From positions 1-5,760 of the forward strand of contig CAMLFP010000358.1 of NCBI GenBank assembly GCA_946479335.1: 5,760 nt of DNA. Direction: 5' to 3'. The DNA is from an uncultured Archangium sp. (GTDB taxonomy: Bacteria > Myxococcota > Myxococcia > Myxococcales > Myxococcaceae). Below are positions 1-5,228 of this stretch, in pieces. A program made the translations under genes and the position numbers. The notes under the pieces are model-generated. The model did no database searches, was not told the DNA's origin, and saw only the letters and a list, made by a program, of their open reading frames with translations. The stretch's first letter is position 1. Every line of letters starts with the position of its first letter.

Positions 1-30
1 GGGGTGGCGTGTTCTGAAAAGAATCTGCAT
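1..30 (-). CDS. 5' end of a leftward gene (first 10 codons); possibly HPF/RaiA-like
   Basis: Reading the minus strand, an ATG at 30-28 opens a frame giving MQILFRTRHP up to the window edge. It is preceded by a strong Shine-Dalgarno sequence, AGGAGA (minus strand, 42-37), six bases before the ATG, which makes a real gene start likely even though only ten codons are present. From memory, N-termini of the form MQ(I/V)LF-x-(S/T)R-x-P occur in short proteobacterial proteins related to the ribosome hibernation factor HPF/RaiA, which binds the 30S subunit under stress. Ten residues cannot establish this, so the family is a guess and the gene start is the firmer claim. It diverges from the rightward genes at 268 and 526 and belongs to the lower-GC, betaproteobacterial-like segment. 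Confidence 0.4.
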   Translation of the reverse strand, partial: MQILFRTRHP

Positions 31-36
31 TTGCGA

Positions 37-42
37 TCTCCT
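37..42 (-). promoter_or_regulatory. Ribosome binding site of the leftward gene at 30
   Basis: AGGAGA on the minus strand lies six bases upstream of the ATG at 30-28. It is the main reason to believe a gene starts there. Confidence 0.45.
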
Positions 43-143
43 GAGTTGAGGATGACACCGTAGCCCGCAGCTTGGCGGCCAACCAGCAGGAAATTTCTTC
101 GTTGAATCTCTGAAAACTCTGTGCTTTGGCTGCGATTTCGCTG

Positions 144-164
144 CCGATGAATCACATCGGTTTT
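144..164 (+). terminator. Small hairpin plus T-run (terminator-like or leader hairpin)
   Basis: CCGATG (144-149) and CATCGG (155-160) are perfect inverted repeats around a five-base loop, followed by TTTT (161-164). The shape is that of a weak intrinsic terminator. No rightward gene ends just upstream, so it may be a leader or attenuator element, or chance. Confidence 0.25.
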
Positions 165-267
165 CTGGATGTGTATGTCAGAGAAAACCTGCTTCTTTTC
201 AGCGGGTGGGGGGCACACATTCAAGGCTTCTTCCTGTTCGCAGTTTTCCGCCTCAAAGGAGCCGTCC

Positions 268-450
268 GTGAAACCCTGGTCTGGAATCTCTTCGCTCATT
301 TTCTCCCTGCGTCATCGCCTTGTGCGCTGGCTCTCCCGTGTTGCCGTGGCTCGGGCACCCGTGCTGCGGCGCGTGCCGGTCAAAGTGCCGCTGCGGGTGC
401 AAGCCCAATACCGCGACGGCTGGCAGCCGCGTTCACGCTATCGCCGCTAG
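268..450 (+). CDS. Possible small, strongly basic protein (60 aa)
   Basis: A GTG start at 268 follows AAAGGAG (255-261) with a six-base gap, a good ribosome binding site. The 60-residue product starts VKPWSGISS and ends RSRYRR. I count 15 Arg/Lys and a single acidic residue, with an N-terminal stretch (about 5-30) that could form an amphipathic helix. There is no signal peptide or recognisable motif. High basic charge suggests binding to nucleic acid or membrane, but that is inference from composition only. The same frame stays open back to an ATG at 169, which has no comparable binding site, so 268 is preferred. It sits 75 bases upstream of the TerB-like gene on the same strand and could be cotranscribed. 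I do not recognise the family, and the frame may be non-coding. Confidence 0.35.
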   Translation: MKPWSGISSLIFSLRHRLVRWLSRVAVARAPVLRRVPVKVPLRVQAQYRDGWQPRSRYRR

Positions 451-525
451 GGCGGCGCGCTGGGTCAACCATTGCTTGCTTGTCACCTTTGTCATTGCAC
501 GTACCCCATATCAAGGAAATCAGAA

Positions 526-738
526 ATGCGTAGCTATCCCCGCAATAGCCCCGAAGCGGTAGCCCGAGTCATCGCCTTGCTGTTGATATCGGATGGCCAT
601 GTCAGCCGGTCCGAGCTGGATGCCTTGCATGGGCTTCACATAGAGCAGGACCTGGGCTTGCCGCGCGGCGGCTTTGCCAAGGTGTTGCACGGCCTGTGCG
701 AGGACCTGTGGATGGGCTGCTCCCCGGCGTCGAGCTGA
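526..738 (+). CDS. TerB-like small protein, C-terminally broken at the junction
   Basis: The ATG at 526 follows AAGGAAA (513-519) at normal spacing. The product starts [15 protein letters not shown]; residues 10-34 form a helix with a D23-G24 step followed by S-x-x-E, resembling the first helices of TerB (tellurite-resistance B-like) domains, which carry an ADG-type acidic turn. From memory, small proteins with a near-identical N-terminus are common in Burkholderiales and run to about 140-150 residues. Here the recognisable family sequence stops at C58-E-D-L61 (codon 706-708). The last nine residues, WMGCSPASS, come from reading the following myxobacterial-like DNA in the wrong frame, to a TGA at 736-738. 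The gene is therefore a truncated fragment. Family assignment is moderate; truncation is well supported by the M20 frame that begins immediately after it. Confidence 0.6.
   Translation: MRSYPRNSPEAVARVIALLLISDGHVSRSELDALHGLHIEQDLGLPRGGFAKVLHGLCEDLWMGCSPASS
706..713. other. Junction between two unlike DNA segments
   Basis: Left of this point the coding frame is the TerB-like gene (first bases at 526 + 3n). Right of it the coding frame is an M20 peptidase in another frame (711 + 3n), already deep inside that protein. Both genes are cut at the same place, and G+C and codon use change across it. No inverted repeat, tRNA gene or target-site duplication is visible. A chimeric contig or misassembly is the simplest reading; illegitimate recombination is the alternative. 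Confidence 0.7.
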
Positions 739-1268
739 TGGGCAACGGCCGCCACCCGTGGGAGACGAACTGGCGCCAGCCGTCGCTCACCGTGAACGCG
801 ATCCAGGCCAGCTCGCGCAAAGACGCGCGCAACATCGTCTGCGAGTCGGCGTGGGCGCGGGTGGGCATCCGCGTGGTGCCGAACCTCGACGCGAAGGAAG
901 TGCAGCAGGCGCTCATCGACGCGATCAAGAAGGCGACGCCGTGGGGGCTGGAGTGCGTGGTGACGCCCGACTCCGTCGCGGGCTGGTGGTACACCGACCC
1001 GTCGGGCCCCGCGTTCCAGGCGGCGTTCCGCGCGCTCGAGAAGGGCTACGGCACCAAGTCGGTCGCCATCGGCTGCGGCGGGTCCATCCCCTTCGTGGAG
1101 CCGTTCAGCAAGGAGCTCGGCGGTGTGCCCGCGCTGCTCATCGGCGTCGAAGACCCGTACACCAACGCGCACTCCGAGAATGAGAGCCTGCACCTCGGCG
1201 ACTGGGAGAAGTCGGTGAAGAGCGCCATCCACATCTACGAAGAGCTCGCCGGCGCGCTGAAAAAGTAA
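711..1268 (+). CDS. M20-family metallopeptidase, C-terminal part only
   Basis: M20-family enzymes are di-zinc exopeptidases or amidohydrolases that cleave dipeptides or N-acyl amino acids. The frame from 711 ([13 protein letters not shown]) to the TAA at 1266 encodes about 185 residues that look like the second half of the lid (dimerisation) domain followed by the return to the catalytic domain. Visible landmarks are the glycine-rich IGCGGSIPF loop (1068-1094) and [16 protein letters not shown], where the His codon at 1170-1172 corresponds to the C-terminal zinc ligand of M20 enzymes. Full-length members have about 430-470 residues, so roughly the first 270 are absent, including the H-x-D, bridging Asp and catalytic Glu-Glu. 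They are lost at the junction near 711. GTG 696 and ATG 738 are in-frame codons but not credible native starts. As it stands the product could not be active. Substrate unknown; dipeptidase-like subgroup is most likely. Confidence 0.85.
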   Translation, partial: DGLLPGVELMGNGRHPWETNWRQPSLTVNAIQASSRKDARNIVCESAWARVGIRVVPNLDAKEVQQALIDAIKKATPWGLECVVTPDSVAGWWYTDPSGPAFQAAFRALEKGYGTKSVAIGCGGSIPFVEPFSKELGGVPALLIGVEDPYTNAHSENESLHLGDWEKSVKSAIHIYEELAGALKK

Positions 1269-1298
1269 GAGGCGCGGAGCACGAAGCTCCACGCCTCT
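1268..1298. terminator. Bidirectional hairpin terminator
   Basis: GAGGCG-C-GGAGC (1269-1280) pairs with GCTCC-A-CGCCTC (1286-1297) around a five-base loop, a 12-bp stem with one mismatch, plus a closing A-T pair. It lies directly after the M20 stop codon and 25 bases beyond the stop of the leftward lipoprotein gene. On the minus strand the stem is followed by TTACTTTTTC, so it is a good intrinsic terminator for the lipoprotein. On the plus strand no U-run follows, so termination of the M20 transcript would be weaker. Confidence 0.65.
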
Positions 1299-1322
1299 CA
1301 CCTCACTCGAGTCTCGGGGGGA

Positions 1323-2231
1323 TTACGGGCAGGTGCAGACCGGCGGCGTGGTCGTCGGCAGGCAGTAGCCGATGCTGCACGCGAAGCCACTGCCGCAGTC
1401 AGCGCTGGTGGTGCAGTGGTCGCGGCAGTTGCCGTCGACGCAATCCTGGGTCGACGCGCAGTGCGCCGCGGTGCTGCAGCTCCCCGCCGGGCGGGGACGG
1501 CACAGGCCACCCTTGCACGAGTCGGTCGACGCGCAGTCGGTGTCGGCCGCGCACCCGAGGATGCACGCGTTGTTGATGCACCACGAGCCCGCGGCGCAGT
1601 CGCTGTTCAACGTGCAGGTCGAGGGGTTGGTGCCGCCGTCCGTGGTGCCGGTGCCGCCGCCAGTGCTGCCCGCGCCGCCGCCAGTCGTCGCGGAGCCGCC
1701 ACCCGTGGTGCCGGTGCCACCGCCCGTGACTGCAGAGCCGCCGCCGGTCACGCCCGAACCTCCGCCCGTCGAGCCAGCACCACCGCCGGTCGTGCCGCTG
1801 CCGCCGCCGGTGCCCGCGTCGACCGTCGAGGTGTCAGCCGCGCAGTAGCCATTCACGCACACCGTGCCGGTGCCGCAGGCCGAGTTGTCGCTGCACGGGC
1901 GGATGCAGTAGCCGTTGATGCAGGTGTCGAGCCCGCACTGATTCGACGTCGAGCAGGCGTGCGAGCCGGGCGGCACCGCGTGGCAGCGGCCGGTCTGGCA
2001 GAACTCTCCGTAGGCGCACTCGCTGTTGTCGCTGCACGACGCGCGCTGCTCGCAGGTGCCGTTCTGACAGCTACACGTGGAGTGGCAGTCGGTGTCTGAC
2101 GTGCACGAGGTGCCGGGGCAGCCCCACGTACATTCTCCCGCGCGCTGGCCATCGGTGTTGATGAGGGTGCAGCCGCTGGCGACGAACGTCGCGGCGAGCA
2201 GGGTGAGGCTTCGAACAGTCATTGCTTTCAT
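1323..2231 (-). CDS. Cysteine-rich lipoprotein with 4+4 four-cysteine modules around a glycine heptad linker
   Basis: The 302-residue product has a lipoprotein signal peptide: K2 and R7, a hydrophobic core to F16, then the lipobox A-S-G-C with lipidated Cys at 21. The mature part contains 37 further cysteines. Eight modules share the spacing C-x5-C-x5-C-x4-C (the third has x4 in the middle). Four lie at about 43-60, 66-83, 93-109 and 113-130, and four at 206-223, 227-244, 252-269 and 273-290. They are separated by a linker (142-200) of eight heptads of the form GGG-(S/T/A)-x-x-T. Such C..D-C..G..C..G.C repeats are frequent in surface lipoproteins of Myxococcota; their function is generally unknown and none is assigned here. 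The start at 2231 is chosen because GGAG lies eight bases upstream; the ATG at 2222 has no such site. The gene diverges from the sigma factor and ends at a hairpin terminator. Confidence 0.85.
   Translation of the reverse strand: MKAMTVRSLTLLAATFVASGCTLINTDGQRAGECTWGCPGTSCTSDTDCHSTCSCQNGTCEQRASCSDNSECAYGEFCQTGRCHAVPPGSHACSTSNQCGLDTCINGYCIRPCSDNSACGTGTVCVNGYCAADTSTVDAGTGGGSGTTGGGAGSTGGGSGVTGGGSAVTGGGTGTTGGGSATTGGGAGSTGGGTGTTDGGTNPSTCTLNSDCAAGSWCINNACILGCAADTDCASTDSCKGGLCRPRPAGSCSTAAHCASTQDCVDGNCRDHCTTSADCGSGFACSIGYCLPTTTPPVCTCP
1641..1808 (-). repeat. 21-bp tandem repeats encoding the glycine heptad linker (8 copies)
   Basis: Eight imperfect 21-bp units in tandem each encode GGG plus four small residues (GGGSGTT, GGGAGST, GGGSGVT and similar), in the lipoprotein frame. 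The first six bases of each unit are nearly constant (Gly-Gly codons) and the rest vary, as expected for an in-frame minisatellite that can change length by slippage without breaking the gene. Confidence 0.8.
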
Positions 2232-2448
2232 GTGCGTGGCTCCGTTTTCCAGGTGGGAAACACGCAGTTCGATGCCGCACCTATTTTCGTTGATCATCGG
2301 GGCGGAAGCGGGCGCGGCCGTTTTGATCACGTGGCGGGGCACCGGCAACCAAGGTGACATGACGCAGCTGCTCCCCGGAAAGCTCCGTGTTTCGCCTGAA
2401 TACACGGAGGAGCTGCGCCGTACTGAGGCGCAAGCCCGGAGGTCTCCC
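2232..2448. promoter_or_regulatory. Divergent intergenic region between lipoprotein and ECF sigma genes
   Basis: This 217-base region must carry the promoters of both divergent genes. It contains an AT-richer patch around 2281-2296 and two copies of TTGATCA (2290-2296 and 2323-2329) starting 33 bases apart, about three helical turns, which could be a pair of protein-binding sites. I could not pick -35/-10 elements reliably. The sigma frame remains open through part of it, so 2359-2448 may be coding if the upstream ATG is used. Confidence 0.4.
2438..2442 (+). promoter_or_regulatory. Ribosome binding site deciding the ECF sigma start
   Basis: GGAGG at 2438-2442 stands six bases before the in-frame GTG at 2449. 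The competing ATG at 2359 has only AAGGTGA crowded against it (two to four bases away). This favours the shorter protein. Confidence 0.55.
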
Positions 2449-3066
2449 GTGACAGCTCAAGCGTTGCCGTTGCCGAGGTTGGTCCCCACGCCGCCGCCGG
2501 CAGGGCAGCACGAAGCACGGCTGCTGCGGTTGGTCGATCGCATCAAGAAAGACGACGCGCTGGCCTTCGAAGAGCTCTACCGCCTCACCCGCGACGACGT
2601 GGCGCGCACGCTCTTCCACCTCGTGGGCAATCGCCCCGACATGGAAGACCTCATCCAGGAGACGTACCTCAAGCTCCTGAAGGCGGTGCCCAGCTTCCGC
2701 GGCGAGTCGCAGTTCCGCACGTTCCTCTACCGGGTGTGCGCCAACGTCGCGCTGATGAACCTCCGCTGGTGGCGCCGCAGGAAAGAGGACCTCACCGCGG
2801 AGCTGCCGGAGGGCGTCGACTTCGGCGCCGACCCGGAGCGCGCCGCGCAGGCCGCCCAGGCCGCGAAGCTCGTGCACCGCGCGCTGGAGCAGCTCGGCGC
2901 CAAGAAGCGGATCGTGTTCGTGTACCACGAGCTGATGGGCATGGGCCCGGAGGAGATCGCCCAGACCGTCGGCACCTCGTACAACACCGTGCGTTCGCGC
3001 CTGCACCACGCGCGGCTTGAATTCGCCGTCGCGCTCCGCGCACTGACCCAGCAGGAGGTGGCGTGA
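2449..3066 (+). CDS. ECF-type RNA polymerase sigma factor
   Basis: ECF sigma factors direct RNA polymerase to stress or envelope-response promoters. With the GTG start the protein has 205 residues, normal for the family (235 from the ATG at 2359). Sigma region 2 spans about 25-112: region 2.2 is DMEDLIQETYLKLL (64-77), and regions 2.3-2.4 (89-112) include the basic, tryptophan-rich LRWWRRRK that would contact the -10 element. Region 4 spans about 140-198 with a helix-turn-helix at GPEEIAQTVGTSYNTVRSRL (166-185), the -35 reader. The stop codon overlaps the start of the FecR/anti-sigma gene by one base (TGATG), so the two are translationally coupled and almost certainly partners. ECF genes of this layout often control their own operon, but no matching promoter was identified here. 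Subgroup not assigned. Confidence 0.9.
   Translation: MTAQALPLPRLVPTPPPAGQHEARLLRLVDRIKKDDALAFEELYRLTRDDVARTLFHLVGNRPDMEDLIQETYLKLLKAVPSFRGESQFRTFLYRVCANVALMNLRWWRRRKEDLTAELPEGVDFGADPERAAQAAQAAKLVHRALEQLGAKKRIVFVYHELMGMGPEEIAQTVGTSYNTVRSRLHHARLEFAVALRALTQQEVA
3053..3058 (+). promoter_or_regulatory. Ribosome binding site of the anti-sigma/FecR gene, inside the sigma gene
   Basis: AGGAGG at 3053-3058 lies seven bases before ATG 3066 and only four before GTG 3063, so ATG is the preferred start. It lies within the last codons of the sigma gene. Confidence 0.6.
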
Positions 3067-4724
3067 TGAAGCCACACGATCAACAGCTGTGGGGCTTCGC
3101 CGCGAAGGAGCTGGAGCTCGGTGAGCACCGCTTCGTGGAGGCGCACCTGGAAGACTGCCCGGAGTGCCGCGAGCAGGTCGCCGCGATCCAGGTGGCGAAG
3201 GAGGTGCTGGAGACCGCGCGCGACGCGCAGCCGGCGGTGAACTGGCAGAAGGTCGACGAGAAGATCGGCGCGATGGTCGAGAAGCGGCTCCGTTCGCAGG
3301 CGCGCCGCCCGCTGTACCGCAAGCTCGCGTTCGGCGGAGGCCTGGCGTTCGCCGCCGCGGCCGCGCTGTTCCTCACCACCCGGGAGAAGCCGGTCATTCA
3401 GGAACTCCCGCCACCGCCTCCGGTCGCCTCGGCGCCCGAGTCGTGGGCGCGCGTCGATCGCGCGCAGGGCCTCTCGCTGGTGAACGGCGGCGGGGAGATC
3501 GCTGACGGCACCGAGCTCCGCGGCGGAGATGTGCTGCGTACCGGCGCGACCGGGCGCGCGTTCCTGCACCTGCCCGACCAGAGCCACATGATGGTTGGCG
3601 CGCAGTCGCAGGTGACGTTGACCCGCGCGGCGGCCGATGACGTCGCGTTGACGCTGGAGCGCGGCTCGGTCGCGGTGCGCGCGTCGCACCAGCCGCGCAA
3701 GGGCTTCGTGGTGCACGCCGGCGGCGTGTCGGTCTTCGTGGTGGGCACCGTGTTCGGCGTCGAGAACAGCGCCGACGCGGTGGAGATCTCCGTGACCGAG
3801 GGCAAGGTTCGCGTCGAGCTGCCCAACGGCGACACCACCTTCGTCGAGCCCGGGCAGCGCCTGCGGTTCGACACCCGCAGCGAGAACTCGAAGCACCTCA
3901 AGGTCACCGCCGACGAGCGCCGCGAGTTGAACGAGGTCGCCGAGGTGGCCGACGCGACGGCTTCGGCCGAGCAGCGCGCGCTGGTGCCCGCCGCGGGGGG
4001 CGCGCCGTCGAACCCGCCGATGCTGGCCGCGAGTGGAACGCCACGAACGCTGCCGCGCATCACCTCGACCGACGCGCGGTCGCGCCAGGTCACCGCGCCC
4101 GAGCCGATGAAGGCCGAAGAGGTCGAGCTCCCCACGCAGCTCGCGCTCAACGACACCCGCGCGCGTCAGCCCTCGGCGGTGGAGCCGATGTCGGCCGACG
4201 ATCTCGAGCCCATGCCGCAACCCAAGACGGCCGCCGCGCCGCAGGTGGTGGTCTCCGCGCCGGTCGACGTGTGGCCGACGCTGGGCGGTGACGTGGTGCG
4301 GGGCGTGCCTCCGCCGCGCGATGCCGAGCCCGTCGACGATGAGTGGGCGACGATGCCCGCGCCGCCCAGCGCCGCGAAGCTCTCGAATGATGACGAAGCC
4401 GTCTCCCCGGCGCCGGTGGTGAAGGTGCAGGTCGGTGGGGGCGCGCCGCCGAAGGCGCTGGTGATGAACCTCGAAGGCCAGTTCCTGCAGCGCGCCGACG
4501 CCGCGTTGAGCAAGGGCGACTGCGACAAGTTCCTCCCCGGGCTCGAAGACATCGCGCAAGACGAGGCGCGCAGCCTGCTGACCGAACAGGCCCGCATCCT
4601 CAAGGCGCGTTGCTTCGACTCCCAGCTGCGCCCGCGTCAGGCGATGGGCGAGTACGCGAAGTACCTGAATGAGTACCCCGCCGGCCGCTTCCTCAGCGAG
4701 GCGCGCGCCGCGCTGGGGAACTGA
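3066..4724 (+). CDS. Zinc-finger anti-sigma / FecR-domain membrane protein with helical C-terminus
   Basis: The 552-residue product would restrain the upstream ECF sigma factor at the inner membrane and sense the periplasm. Residues 1-50 form an anti-sigma zinc finger with H27-x3-C31-x2-C34. Positively charged residues (74-86) precede a single membrane segment at about 87-104, giving an N-in/C-out topology. A FecR domain occupies about 125-265, including VVGTVFGVENSADAVEISVTEG around 225-246. Residues about 285-460 are a Pro/Ala/Glu-rich, probably disordered linker carrying a 27-residue duplication. Residues 465-552 are helical and TPR-like (A-x-x-x-Y-x-x-Y-L-N-E-Y-P near the end), with C486 and C516 that could pair in the periplasm. 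In FecR systems the periplasmic part receives a signal from an outer-membrane transducer; no TonB-dependent receptor is present in this window. The start at 3066 is supported by AGGAGG seven bases upstream. Confidence 0.88.
   Translation: MKPHDQQLWGFAAKELELGEHRFVEAHLEDCPECREQVAAIQVAKEVLETARDAQPAVNWQKVDEKIGAMVEKRLRSQARRPLYRKLAFGGGLAFAAAAALFLTTREKPVIQELPPPPPVASAPESWARVDRAQGLSLVNGGGEIADGTELRGGDVLRTGATGRAFLHLPDQSHMMVGAQSQVTLTRAAADDVALTLERGSVAVRASHQPRKGFVVHAGGVSVFVVGTVFGVENSADAVEISVTEGKVRVELPNGDTTFVEPGQRLRFDTRSENSKHLKVTADERRELNEVAEVADATASAEQRALVPAAGGAPSNPPMLAASGTPRTLPRITSTDARSRQVTAPEPMKAEEVELPTQLALNDTRARQPSAVEPMSADDLEPMPQPKTAAAPQVVVSAPVDVWPTLGGDVVRGVPPPRDAEPVDDEWATMPAPPSAAKLSNDDEAVSPAPVVKVQVGGGAPPKALVMNLEGQFLQRADAALSKGDCDKFLPGLEDIAQDEARSLLTEQARILKARCFDSQLRPRQAMGEYAKYLNEYPAGRFLSEARAALGN
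4071..4232 (+). repeat. 81-bp tandem duplication within the FecR-protein linker
   Basis: Two adjacent 27-codon units, residues 336-362 and 363-389, align as D-(A/T)-R-(S/A)-R-Q-x-x-A-x-E-P-M-x-A-(E/D)-(E/D)-x-E. The DNA copies start at 4071 and 4152. The second half of each unit has diverged more. This is an in-frame duplication in the linker, with a conserved core R-x-R-Q...EPM. Confidence 0.65.
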
Positions 4725-4725
4725 G

Positions 4726-5109
4726 TCACAGCTTCGCGACGACCCTGGTCAGCTTCGCGCGCACGTCTTCCGCCAGCGTCTCGAGGTCGTCGGAGTGGAA
4801 GGCCTTCACCGACTCGCGCGGGTCGACCGCCCGCACCCGCACACCGTCACCTTCGGCGTAGAGCAGCACGTTGCACGGCAGCATCAGCCCGGCCGACAGG
4901 TTGAGGCTCACCGCGCGGTGCGCGAAGGGCGGGTTGCACGCCCCGAGGATGACGTAGGGCTGGAACTCCGCGCCCAGCTTCTCCTTGAGCGTGGCCTGCA
5001 TGTCGATGCGGGTCAGCACGCCGAAGCCCTCGGTCTTCAGCGCCTCGGTCACCTTCTTCTCGGCGTCGGCCAGGGGCCCCGCCACCACTCGGCTCAGTTC
5101 GTTGTTCAT
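4726..5109 (-). CDS. DUF302-family protein
   Basis: The 127-residue product matches the DUF302 pattern throughout: EALKTEGFGVLTRIDMQATLKEKLG (22-46), then PYVILGACNPPFAHRA (51-66) and GLMLPCNVLLY (74-84). C58 and C79 are the two conserved cysteines of these segments. There is no signal peptide or membrane segment, so a cytoplasmic protein is expected. DUF302 proteins are small, widespread and of unsettled biochemical function; some are linked with sulfur or redox genes, but nothing here supports that. The ATG at 5109 fits the family's usual N-terminus, yet no Shine-Dalgarno sequence precedes it (the leader is C-rich with CTCTCAACCGAC before the ATG), so translation may be leaderless or depend on leader structure. 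Its stop codon is one base from that of the converging FecR gene. Confidence 0.88.
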   Translation of the reverse strand: MNNELSRVVAGPLADAEKKVTEALKTEGFGVLTRIDMQATLKEKLGAEFQPYVILGACNPPFAHRAVSLNLSAGLMLPCNVLLYAEGDGVRVRAVDPRESVKAFHSDDLETLAEDVRAKLTRVVAKL

Positions 5110-5110
5110 G

Positions 5111-5157
5111 TCGGTTGAGAGCCGGGGAGGGAAGGGAAGGGTTCCCCGGCGAACCGA
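5111..5157. promoter_or_regulatory. Long imperfect inverted repeat in the DUF302 leader
   Basis: TCGGTT (5111-5116) pairs with AACCGA (5152-5157), and GCCGGGGA (5121-5128) pairs exactly with TCCCCGGC (5143-5150), with a GAGA versus G internal bulge and a 14-base loop. The repeat begins two bases upstream of the DUF302 start codon and could act as an operator or an mRNA structure controlling translation. Its loop carries the G-rich motif listed separately. Confidence 0.5.
5124..5141 (+). promoter_or_regulatory. G-quadruplex-forming motif
   Basis: The plus strand reads GGGG-A-GGG-AA-GGG-AA-GGG: four G-runs with loops of one, two and two bases, a strict quadruplex consensus. It overlaps the 5' arm and loop of the inverted repeat at 5111-5157. 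It lies between the divergent DUF302 and second sigma genes, on the template strand for DUF302. Confidence 0.55.
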
Positions 5158-5228
5158 ATCCTAACGCGCTGGCTCTCACCGGGCATGAGTGGCCGCACCA
5201 CAGGGTTCCGCACTGCGGGAGGTGCGCG

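Larger units (their letters stand above)
31..267. other. Lower-GC intergenic stretch without a convincing gene
   Basis: This stretch lies between the leftward start at 30 and the possible rightward start at 268. Frames here are short, have no good ribosome binding sites, and look like chance ORFs. It should hold the divergent promoters of the flanking genes, but I could not identify a -35/-10 pair with confidence. One small hairpin followed by four T's sits at 144-164 and is listed separately. Confidence 0.5.

Noticed and set aside
480..494. Two copies of TTGTCA (480-485 and 489-494) as a -35 element for the TerB-like gene
   Set aside because: No acceptable -10 hexamer lies 16-18 bases downstream of either copy.
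126..533. 135-codon plus frame in the first segment
   Set aside because: No ribosome binding site, composition shifts along its length and it overlaps the better supported 268-450 frame.
636..1301. 221-codon minus-strand frame opposite the M20 gene
   Set aside because: It crosses the junction and is antisense to a clear M20 peptidase; Arg/His/Ala-rich shadow.
1641..1808. CRISPR-like regular repeat
   Set aside because: Units are directly adjacent with no spacers and are in frame with a protein; it is a coding minisatellite.
1372..2099. Plus-strand frames opposite the lipoprotein, including a proline-rich one
   Set aside because: They are the antisense of the Gly-rich linker and cysteine modules, with no ribosome binding sites. 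The minus frame has a signal peptide and regular cysteine spacing.
2077..2358. Long N-terminal extension of the first sigma frame
   Set aside because: It would overlap the lipoprotein start, adds no sigma-like sequence and lacks a ribosome binding site; starts at 2449 or 2359 are far better.
2727..4559. 610-codon open frame on the minus strand opposite the sigma and FecR genes
   Set aside because: Composition is dominated by Arg/His/Leu as expected from the antisense of GC-rich coding DNA; the plus-strand frames encode recognisable sigma and FecR domains.
5151..5178. ECF-like promoter (GAACC then TCTCA) for the second sigma gene
   Set aside because: The elements are 18 bases apart, slightly long, and both are short and lie within the inverted repeats; too weak to annotate.
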